NCBI GenBank assembly: GCA_017559615.1
Contig: JAFYRB010000055.1
Span: 1-6,184 of the forward strand
From: Alistipes sp.
GTDB lineage: Bacteria > Bacteroidota > Bacteroidia > Bacteroidales > Rikenellaceae
Length of the DNA stretch: 6,184 nt
Direction: 5' to 3'
Below are positions 1-5,677 of the stretch, in pieces. Position numbers and translations under genes: made by a program. How positions within the stretch are numbered: the stretch's first letter is position 1; each line of letters starts with the position of its first letter. The notes below the pieces were generated by a model. That model did no database searches and was not told the origin of the DNA. It saw nothing but the letters and a program-made list of their open reading frames with translations.

Positions 1-83
1 GCATAGAACGAGTCGGGGGTAACATTTACAATAGCCATAACGTGGCTATCGGCGAGATTTATACTACTTGGCGCGAGAATCAT
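1..83 (-). CDS. folP: Dihydropteroate synthase, N-terminal fragment (runs off left edge)
   Basis: This is the first 27 codons of a gene cut by the window edge. Dihydropteroate synthase condenses p-aminobenzoate with 6-hydroxymethyl-dihydropterin diphosphate in cytosolic folate synthesis and is the sulfonamide target. The visible peptide ends in MAIVNVTPDSFY, which matches the family's N-terminal signature (M-G-I-L-N-V-T-P-D-S-F) with Ala for the first Gly and Val for Leu. The preceding residues SINLADSHV align with the segment before the signature in E. coli FolP as I recall it (SLDLSHPHV). That alignment favours the ATG at 83 over the internal ATG at 38. An in-frame TGA at 87-89 leaves no further upstream ATG. 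With this start the gene overlaps the 3' end of coaE by 20 nt in another frame, which suggests translational coupling. No clear Shine-Dalgarno is seen. The identity rests on one short but very characteristic motif. Confidence 0.85.
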   Translation of the reverse strand, partial: MILAPSSINLADSHVMAIVNVTPDSFY

Positions 84-657
84 AACTCAAACGGCGGTGT
101 AACTGTTCTACCTCCTCGCGAAGCTCCTCAAGGTCGATATTTACGATGGCATACTTCGACCTATCGCTGCGCTCATCATCGCTCATCTGTGCCTTGATGC
201 GAGCCATAATCTGCTCTCGCGAAGCACCATCACGCTGCATAGCACGCTCCACACGTAGCGACTCTGGTGCCATAACCGACACCACGACATCTACCCTATT
301 CTCCAACTGCGCCTCGAAGAGTATCGCCGACTCAAGGACTACGTAATTACCCTGCTGCGCCTCTGCCCAACAATCGAAGTCTGCCATTACCGCGGGATGG
401 ACAATAGCATTTAGAGCCTCGAGTTCCGATGCAGAGCCGAAGACACGCTGCGCGAGATAGGCACGATTAAGTCCCTCGGCGTTATAAACCTCCTCGCCAA
501 AACGCTCCACAAGGGCTTGACGTAGCGACACGCTTTCGGTCATAAGCTCCTTGGCACGAACATCCGAGTTATAGACTGCAACATCAAACTCTCGAAGGAT
601 GTCGCAGACCGTACTCTTACCCGAGCCAATGCCTCCCGTAATACCTACCTTATACAT
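64..657 (-). CDS. coaE: Dephospho-CoA kinase
   Basis: This cytosolic enzyme phosphorylates the 3'-hydroxyl of the ribose of dephospho-CoA with ATP, the last step of coenzyme A synthesis. The 197-residue product has the usual family length and looks complete. A P-loop, GITGGIGSGKST, lies at residues 5-16. NSDVRAKEL at about 30-38 corresponds to the family's D-A-D-x-x-x-x-x-L substrate motif. IVHP is at 85-88 and LFE at 113-115. The lid/C-terminal region has RDGASREQIMARIKAQM at about 142-158, followed by the SKYAIVN segment, all in family order. The ATG at 657 puts the P-loop at the normal distance from the N-terminus. The start lies 5 bp after the ybbR-like stop codon, so the two are surely co-transcribed. 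No Shine-Dalgarno is visible in the AT-only spacer. Arg codons are mainly CGC, unlike the CGT-rich secDF. The identification is secure. Confidence 0.98.
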   Translation of the reverse strand: MYKVGITGGIGSGKSTVCDILREFDVAVYNSDVRAKELMTESVSLRQALVERFGEEVYNAEGLNRAYLAQRVFGSASELEALNAIVHPAVMADFDCWAEAQQGNYVVLESAILFEAQLENRVDVVVSVMAPESLRVERAMQRDGASREQIMARIKAQMSDDERSDRSKYAIVNIDLEELREEVEQLHRRLSYDSRAK

Positions 658-662
658 ATATA

Positions 663-1076
663 TTATAATATAGGCTCAACACTTTCAATAACTGGCATAG
701 CACCTACGGCAACAACATCAATATCGCTCATACGCGATGCCAAGGCCTGCTGAAGCGAGGTGTTGGTGATATGACGATAGGTACGGCCAGTGCTATCGGT
801 AACCTCCTTATCGAAGCTCAACTCCGCAGGGGTGACACTGAAGCGGCTGCGCGAGGCAGAGAGCGTATAACCAATAAGGTTAGTACCCTTACCGCGGATA
901 GTGCAATGGACATCATACTCCTTCTCGTCGATAACCACCACGACGTTATGCTCGGTGGTATACGTGCCACCCAACTTTGTGATGTACCACAAGACAAATG
1001 CTGCGAAGAGAAGTGCTACGTATACTGGCGACACAGAGCCGCGCAAAAGCGAAAAAAATGACTTTATCTTTCCCAT
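663..1076 (-). CDS. Short YbbR-like (CdaR-type) membrane-anchored protein
   Basis: This 137-residue protein has a short basic N-terminus (MGKIKSFFSLLRG), one membrane segment at about 17-33 (VYVALLFAAFVLWYIT) and an extracytoplasmic domain at about 38-137 rich in beta-strand-like sequence. The hydrophobic segment ending in LWYITKL, then a YTTEHNVVVVID strand, resembles the start of Bacteroidota YbbR-like proteins. YbbR domains are short beta-rich modules. The Firmicutes member CdaR binds and regulates the diadenylate cyclase CdaA. The position directly before coaE supports the call, because Bacteroidales commonly pair ybbR with coaE. Many relatives are, from memory, roughly twice as long, so this looks like a one-domain version. 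The frame stays open up to 1253, but I reject that start because the extra stretch covers a terminator and a promoter. The ATG at 1094 would lie within a few bases of the predicted transcript start, so 1076 is preferred. Function beyond the family is not shown. Confidence 0.75.
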   Translation of the reverse strand: MGKIKSFFSLLRGSVSPVYVALLFAAFVLWYITKLGGTYTTEHNVVVVIDEKEYDVHCTIRGKGTNLIGYTLSASRSRFSVTPAELSFDKEVTDSTGRTYRHITNTSLQQALASRMSDIDVVAVGAMPVIESVEPIL

Positions 1077-1102
1077 TTTCGAATGTGTTTGCATTAATAA
1101 CG

Positions 1103-1132
1103 CAAAGATACGAATTTGTATTGAGATTACAA
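1103..1132 (-). promoter_or_regulatory. Bacteroidota-type promoter for ybbR-coaE-folP
   Basis: On the minus strand TATCTTTG (1110-1103) fits the Bacteroides -7 consensus TAnnTTTG exactly. A TTG (1132-1130) lies 19 bp upstream, where the -33 element is expected. Transcription should begin a few bases after 1103, at about 1096-1099. That gives a very short leader of about 20 nt before the ATG at 1076 and leaves the ATG at 1094 almost leaderless. The match is read directly from sequence; activity is inferred. Confidence 0.75.
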
Positions 1133-1158
1133 CACTTGAGTTGCTCGATTTTGTGATT

Positions 1159-1189
1159 TGCGACCTGCGGTAGTCGCATCTAATGATGC
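1159..1189. repeat. Two overlapping small inverted repeats upstream of the ybbR-like promoter
   Basis: TGCGAC (1159-1164) pairs with GTCGCA (1173-1178) around an 8-nt loop. GCATC (1176-1180) pairs with GATGC (1185-1189) around TAAT. The two share bases 1176-1178, so they cannot both form fully. Neither is followed by a T-run, so they are not terminators. TTGCGACCT at 1158-1166 repeats the right arm of the secDF terminator (1237-1245). They may be an operator, remnants of an older terminator, or chance. Confidence 0.4.
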
Positions 1190-1200
1190 CAAAGATAAGT

Positions 1201-1247
1201 AAAAAAATAAAAAGATAGGTCGCAACCTCAAAAAGATTGCGACCTAT
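1201..1247 (-). terminator. Intrinsic terminator of secDF
   Basis: A perfect 11-bp inverted repeat (ATAGGTCGCAA at 1215-1225, TTGCGACCTAT at 1237-1247) encloses an 11-nt loop. It starts 21 bp after the secDF stop codon. On the minus strand the stem is followed by CTTTTTATTTTTTT (1214-1201), a T-rich tract. The other strand has no T-run after the stem, so it works for secDF only. It separates secDF from the ybbR-coaE-folP unit. Confidence 0.92.
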
Positions 1248-1268
1248 AACCATAGTATCTACTATATA

Positions 1269-4157
1269 TTACTCCTCGTCAGCCTTGATAGCCTTCTTAC
1301 GCTGAAGGTCGTAAGCGATAGGAGTTGCGATAAATACTGAAGAGTAAGTACCGATGATAACACCCAAGATCAACGCGAATACGAAACCACGGATAGTCTC
1401 ACCACCGAAGATGAAGATAGCAAGAAGGGTTACGAGGGTTGTACCTGAAGTATTGATAGTACGTGACAATGTAGCGCAGATAGCGTTGTCGATGTTAGTC
1501 TTGATATCACGGTTTGGATAGAGACCAAGGAACTCACGGATACGGTCGAAGATAACCACAGTATCGTTGATAGAGTAACCGATGATAGTCAAGATAGCAG
1601 CGATAAATGCCTGGTTAACCTCGAGGTTGAAAGGCATAATTGCGTACAACATTGAGAAGATACCGATAACAAGGAGTGCGTTGTGTGCCAAAGCTACTGT
1701 AGCACCCAAAGCCCACTGCCAACGGCGGAAACGGATAGCGATATAGAAACCGATAGCTACCAAAGCGATAAGAACTGCGATGATAGAGTTTACGGTCATC
1801 TCTGATGAGATAGACTCGCTAACCTGCTCTGAAGATGCGATACCCCACTGTGCGATACCATCACCTGCAGTACGGAACTCATCGAAACCGAACTCGTCGA
1901 TAGTGAAGTACTCGTCCAAAGCCTGGAACAACAAGCGGTCAACTGCATCGTTAGCCTCCTCACCCTCAAGGCCCTCTGGCTGGTACTGAGTTACAACACG
2001 AATCTGGTTGTCAGCACCAAACTGCTTAACCTCGATAGAAGAGTTAGATGCATCTGCAACAGACTCGAAAGTCTCCTCGATGCTCTGACGAACGTTCTCG
2101 ATGTTTACGCTCTCGTTGAACTTAACAACGTATGAGCGACCACCTGTGAACTCAACGCCCTGGTTAAGACCGAGAGTCAACAATGAGATGATAGATGCGA
2201 TAACAAGGATACCTGATACCAAGTAAGAAACCTTACGCTTTGAGATGAAGCTGAACTTAACATTCTGCAAGAAGTTCTCAGTAAGCTTTGAAGAGAACTT
2301 AAGCTCACCCTTACGCTCAACACGTGTCTCAATCAAAAGACGTGTGATGAAGATAGCGCAGAACAACGATGTGATGATACCAATAACCAAAGTTGTTGCG
2401 AAGCCCTTAACAGGACCTGTACCGAAGTAGAAGAGTACGATACCTGTGATGATTGTAGTAAGGTTACCGTCGATAATCGCTGAGTAAGCGTTCGAGAAAC
2501 CATCCTTGATAGCCAACATAAGGCCCTTACCACCACGCAACTCCTCCTTGATACGCTCGAAGATGATAACGTTAGCATCCACAGCCATACCCATAGTAAG
2601 CACGATACCGGCGATACCTGGCAATGTCAATACTGCGCCGAATGATACCAACACACCGAAGAGCAACAATACGTTGCAGATAAGAGCGATGTTAGCAAAC
2701 CAACCAGCACGGTTGTAGAAGAATGCCATATAGAGCAACACAAGGCAGAATGCCAAAGCGAACGAAATCAAACCTGCGCTGATAGACTGCTGACCGAGTG
2801 ATGGACCAACAACCTCAGAGTAGATGATAGTTGCAGGCGCTGGAGACTTACCTGAGCTAAGTACGTTAGCCAAATCCTCAGCCTCCTGAGCAGTGAAGTT
2901 ACCTGTGATAGATGAAGAGCCACCATCGATACGATCGTTAACACGTGGTGCTGAATATACATAGTTATCAAGCACGATAGCGATAGAGCGACCTACGTTT
3001 GCACCTGTGATGTTACCCCACTCGATAGCTGTCTTTGAATCCATTGTCATAGATACCTCGAAGCCACCATACTGACCACCCTGTGCGCGAGCAGATGTGA
3101 TACCAGAGCCATCCAATACTGGAAGCATAGCACCATCCTTACCCTTCAAAGCGTAGAGGAGGAATACACCCTTTGAGCTATCCAAAGAGCTCTTGTTTGA
3201 CCAAGCGAGCTTTACATCAGCTGGAATCAACGCATCAACACCCTCAATTGCGAGGTACTCGTTGATAAGCTGGATGTTTGACTTATCGGCTGCAGCAACA
3301 ACAGGCTCACCAACCGAGAAGGTCATCTTCGAACCATCAAGGCCCATAGCTGGGTATGAGGTCATAAGCAACTCGCTAAGTGGAGTGAGGCTAACCTCTG
3401 CCTCATTCTCGCCCTGTGCCAAGAGATAGTCGCGAACTACTGCATCAGCATTTACGAACAAAGTCTCCATAACTGAGTTTACATCCTCAGACTGGCATAC
3501 TGTCCAGAACTCGAGGTTTGCAGTAGATGCCAAAAGCTTACTTACGCGCTCTGGCTCCTTAACACCTGGCAACTCAACCATAATACGGTTAGTACCTGCT
3601 ACTGGCTGGATGTTTGGCTGCACAACACCAAGAAGGTCGATACGTGTTGCCAACACCTCGTTCATCTTTGATACCGAACCTACGATGTGGTCGTTAAGCT
3701 CTGCTACAACTGCCGAAGCATCCTCAGTGCCATAGATAGCCTTAAGGTTCTCAGCTGAAAGTGCTGCAACATAAGCATCAACAACAGCTGCTGAGCTCTC
3801 CATCTTCGAAGCTGTGCGAAGTGCTGACTCGATAGCGTCACGAAGAATGTTGTTCGCAGCAACAGCGATGTCGTTGTAAGCGTTAGTGCGGATAACGTCC
3901 TCAGCCTTAATCTCGAGCATTACGTTCATACCGCCCTTAAGGTCAAGACCCAAGTTCAACTCCTTCTCCTTGCACTCGCCATAAGTGTATCCTACATACA
4001 CATTCTGGTCCCACTTCTCATCGAGATAAGCCTGTGGGTTCTCCTGCTTAGCAGCCTCTGCCTCTACGTGACGTGTCACGAAGGTAAATGAGAGCTGCCA
4101 AATGCTAGCAATACCCAAAAGCACTGCCAACCACTTGATAATACCTTTACTCTGCAT
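1269..4157 (-). CDS. secDF: Protein translocase SecDF, fused SecD-SecF
   Basis: This inner-membrane RND-family subunit of the Sec machinery uses the proton gradient to pull exported proteins off SecYEG on the periplasmic side. The 962-residue chain joins complete SecD and SecF halves, as is usual in Bacteroidota. The SecD half has a first membrane segment at about 6-25, the LGLDLKGGMNV motif at 69-79, a large periplasmic P1 region to about 455, then five membrane segments to about 608. GMAVDANVIIFERIKEEL (523-540) carries the conserved Asp 527. The SecF half starts near 640, with a membrane segment at 643-663, GVEFTGGR at 667-674, a periplasmic domain to about 785, then five membrane segments. 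GYSINDTVVIFDRIRE (860-875) carries the equivalent Asp 865. The tail is short and charged. Arg is largely CGT, suggesting high expression. The ATG at 4157 begins just before the first membrane segment and has an AT-rich leader without Shine-Dalgarno. It has its own promoter and terminator. Confidence 0.99.
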   Translation of the reverse strand: MQSKGIIKWLAVLLGIASIWQLSFTFVTRHVEAEAAKQENPQAYLDEKWDQNVYVGYTYGECKEKELNLGLDLKGGMNVMLEIKAEDVIRTNAYNDIAVAANNILRDAIESALRTASKMESSAAVVDAYVAALSAENLKAIYGTEDASAVVAELNDHIVGSVSKMNEVLATRIDLLGVVQPNIQPVAGTNRIMVELPGVKEPERVSKLLASTANLEFWTVCQSEDVNSVMETLFVNADAVVRDYLLAQGENEAEVSLTPLSELLMTSYPAMGLDGSKMTFSVGEPVVAAADKSNIQLINEYLAIEGVDALIPADVKLAWSNKSSLDSSKGVFLLYALKGKDGAMLPVLDGSGITSARAQGGQYGGFEVSMTMDSKTAIEWGNITGANVGRSIAIVLDNYVYSAPRVNDRIDGGSSSITGNFTAQEAEDLANVLSSGKSPAPATIIYSEVVGPSLGQQSISAGLISFALAFCLVLLYMAFFYNRAGWFANIALICNVLLLFGVLVSFGAVLTLPGIAGIVLTMGMAVDANVIIFERIKEELRGGKGLMLAIKDGFSNAYSAIIDGNLTTIITGIVLFYFGTGPVKGFATTLVIGIITSLFCAIFITRLLIETRVERKGELKFSSKLTENFLQNVKFSFISKRKVSYLVSGILVIASIISLLTLGLNQGVEFTGGRSYVVKFNESVNIENVRQSIEETFESVADASNSSIEVKQFGADNQIRVVTQYQPEGLEGEEANDAVDRLLFQALDEYFTIDEFGFDEFRTAGDGIAQWGIASSEQVSESISSEMTVNSIIAVLIALVAIGFYIAIRFRRWQWALGATVALAHNALLVIGIFSMLYAIMPFNLEVNQAFIAAILTIIGYSINDTVVIFDRIREFLGLYPNRDIKTNIDNAICATLSRTINTSGTTLVTLLAIFIFGGETIRGFVFALILGVIIGTYSSVFIATPIAYDLQRKKAIKADEE

Positions 4158-4186
4158 TGTTTAAAAGTTTAATTATTTGTTATTGT

Positions 4187-4242
4187 TTATATGTTTTTTC
4201 GCTTCAAACTCTTCGCTTTCAGCCTCATAGCGCGTGAACCAT
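4187..4242 (-). other. Possible leader-peptide ORFs in the secDF 5' leader
   Basis: Two tiny ORFs lie in the predicted secDF leader. The first (4242-4225) encodes MVHAL. Its TGA overlaps the ATG of the second (4228-4187), which encodes the basic 13-mer MRLKAKSLKRKNI and ends 29 nt before the secDF ATG. ORFs this short arise often by chance and no ribosome site is evident. They are recorded because some Sec genes elsewhere (E. coli secA by SecM, Vibrio secDF2 by VemP) are controlled by upstream peptides, although those are longer and unrelated in sequence. Confidence 0.2.
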
Positions 4243-4266
4243 TTTCTATTCGCGCGTTAATCGCGC
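4230..4266. repeat. GCGCG inverted repeats at the predicted secDF transcript start
   Basis: GCGCG (4252-4256) and CGCGC (4262-4266) form a 5-bp palindrome around TTAAT, spanning the predicted transcription start. A further GCGCG at 4230-4234 can pair instead with CGCGC at 4251-4255 around a 16-nt loop, and this alternative would lie wholly inside the leader RNA. The pairings are mutually exclusive. They may be an operator or a 5' stabilising hairpin; neither role is demonstrated. Confidence 0.35.
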
Positions 4267-4296
4267 AAAGATAACAAAAAAATCGCAATCCACAAA
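4266..4296 (-). promoter_or_regulatory. Bacteroidota-type promoter for secDF
   Basis: On the minus strand TTTG (4296-4293), a 19-bp spacer and TATCTTTG (4273-4266) give a near-perfect Bacteroides -33/-7 promoter. Transcription should start near 4259-4262, leaving a leader of about 100 nt before the secDF ATG. The -33 element lies in the loop region of the upstream terminator hairpin, and the spacer contains its T-tract, so the two signals share the same bases. Confidence 0.85.
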
Positions 4297-4310
4297 TGTG
4301 AACTGCGATT
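4276..4310 (-). terminator. Intrinsic terminator of the lepA-fucosidase unit
   Basis: AATCGCA (4281-4287) and TGCGATT (4304-4310) form a 7-bp stem. Inside it, a 3x3 internal loop leads to a CAC/GTG stem with an AAAT tetraloop (4291-4300). On the minus strand the stem ends in a run of seven T (4282-4276). It starts 39 bp after the fucosidase stop codon. The stem is weaker than that of the secDF terminator, so some read-through into secDF is possible. Confidence 0.8.
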
Positions 4311-4349
4311 ATTACGTTAAAAAATCACCCTTTCTGCGTAGGAGTTTTT

Positions 4350-5654
4350 CTATTTTGTTGTCAACTCCACAACATAGTCGGTCATAGCAGGCAACTTACC
4401 GAGGTTGAGAACCACACCCTTTGCCACCTTCTCGAACTTCACAGGCTCGCCCGAAACGAAGACCTTCGCAGAGCTAACCTTGCAATCCAAAGGCAAGTAG
4501 AGCATCTCATCCTCAAGCTCGAAGATATGAACGTAGAGCTTATCGCCACTGCGTGTTGTACAGCCCCACTGTTGCTGCTTCACATCACCAGCCTCGGTGC
4601 CATATACAGTCTCGCCATAGGTCTTAAGCCACTCGCCCATAACCTCCATACGCTCCAATGCTGCAGCAGGAATCTCGCCATTTGGCTGTGGGCCAACGTT
4701 GAGAAGAAGGTTTGCACCCTTACCCGCAGCACTCACAAGATAGCGGATAAGCGTCTCTGGAGATTTGTAATTCTGGTCAATGATTTTGTAGCCCCACATA
4801 CCGTTCATCGTCTGGCAAGTCTCCAAAGGCAAACGGCTGATATCCTGACCTGAAAGACCGTGAGTATTCTCACCAGGGAGGTCACGCTCGAAAATCTGAA
4901 TATCCTCGCCCTCAAATGGTGTAATATGGTGATTATTAGCTACAAGGCACGATGGCTGAAGCTCGTGAATCATAGCATACTGCTCCTCGAGCTGCCAATT
5001 GAAAGGCGTCGCATCCTCGTCGTGGTCCCACAAGCCATCGAACCAGATAGCACCAATAGGGCCATAGTTCGTAAGAAGCTCCGTAACCTGACGATTCATA
5101 AATGCGTAGTAATGGTCCCAATCAATCTTCGACTCATCGCGACCTGTGACATTGCGTGCCGTACGGCCACGTGGGTAGTCATCGCGCAACCAGTCGATAT
5201 GCGAGTAGTAGAAATGTAGCTTTATGCCGTGCTTCTGACACGCCTCGGCCAACTCCTTCACGACATCGCGACCAAATGGCGTAGCATCCACGATATTGAA
5301 ATCCGACTGCTCGGTATCCCACATCGAGAAGCCATCGTGGTGACGCGTGGTGAAGCAGATATACTTCGCACCGGCACCCTTAATCGCCTTAACCCACTCC
5401 TCGGCATTGAAGCGGTGAGGGTAGAAAGCATCAGCGGCCTTGGCATACTCATCGCGGTTGAGGCCCGCATTCTGCATATACCACTCGCCCTGCGCAAACA
5501 TACTGTAAATACCCCAATGGATGAAGACACCAAAGCGAGCATCTGCGAACTCCTCACGAGCCTTAAGATTCTCTGGCGTAGGCTGATAGCTCTGTGCCGA
5601 AAGCGACACCACCGAGAGAAGCAGCACTGCTGCCATTATTATTTTCTTTATCAT
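4350..5654 (-). CDS. Secreted alpha-L-fucosidase, glycoside hydrolase family 29
   Basis: GH29 enzymes release terminal alpha-L-fucose from glycans such as mucin or milk oligosaccharides by a retaining mechanism. The 434-residue product begins with a signal peptide (MIKKIIMAAVLLLSVVSLSA, cleavage near 20-21; no lipobox Cys), so it should be a soluble periplasmic protein. The catalytic barrel spans about 30-345. FGVFIHWG is at 41-48, GEWY at 56-59, RHHDGF at 104-109, and WFDG at 204-207, where Asp 206 is the likely nucleophile by family position. FERDLPGE (255-262) may hold the acid/base Glu, which I cannot fix without alignment. NLLLNVGPQPNGEIP at 315-329 is typical. A small beta domain (about 350-434) closes the protein. 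No carbohydrate-binding module and no adjacent susC/susD or sulfatase genes are seen. The gene begins 23 bp after lepA, with no promoter motif in the gap, so it is probably read from the lepA transcript. Linkage, substrate and subfamily (A or B) are inferred or open. Confidence 0.95.
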   Translation of the reverse strand: MIKKIIMAAVLLLSVVSLSAQSYQPTPENLKAREEFADARFGVFIHWGIYSMFAQGEWYMQNAGLNRDEYAKAADAFYPHRFNAEEWVKAIKGAGAKYICFTTRHHDGFSMWDTEQSDFNIVDATPFGRDVVKELAEACQKHGIKLHFYYSHIDWLRDDYPRGRTARNVTGRDESKIDWDHYYAFMNRQVTELLTNYGPIGAIWFDGLWDHDEDATPFNWQLEEQYAMIHELQPSCLVANNHHITPFEGEDIQIFERDLPGENTHGLSGQDISRLPLETCQTMNGMWGYKIIDQNYKSPETLIRYLVSAAGKGANLLLNVGPQPNGEIPAAALERMEVMGEWLKTYGETVYGTEAGDVKQQQWGCTTRSGDKLYVHIFELEDEMLYLPLDCKVSSAKVFVSGEPVKFEKVAKGVVLNLGKLPAMTDYVVELTTK

Positions 5655-5661
5655 ATGTCAA

Positions 5662-5668
5662 CCTTTTT
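5662..5668 (-). promoter_or_regulatory. Purine-rich ribosome-binding-like site before the fucosidase
   Basis: AAAAAGG lies 7 nt before the ATG at 5654, inside the 23-bp lepA-fucosidase gap. It is the only plausible Shine-Dalgarno-like sequence I see before a complete gene here. It supports the chosen start, although Bacteroidota often do not depend on such sites. Confidence 0.4.
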
Positions 5669-5677
5669 CGCAATGAA

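Noticed and set aside
1190..1197. Second TATCTTTG (-7-like) motif on the minus strand upstream of ybbR
   Set aside because: No TTG is found at a suitable distance; the -33 position falls in the terminator stem. The promoter at 1103-1132 has both elements, so this one is probably chance in AT-rich DNA.
1077..1253. N-terminal extension of the ybbR-like ORF (59 extra codons with a hydrophobic stretch)
   Set aside because: It covers a near-consensus promoter (1103-1132), and its first codons lie on the terminator region of secDF. Its sequence does not fit the YbbR family, and the domain begins normally at 1076.
1780..3429. Several open frames of 60-81 codons within secDF on both strands
   Set aside because: They are shadows of the strongly biased secDF codons. 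They lack recognisable domains and have no start context, and the SecDF frame explains the whole region.
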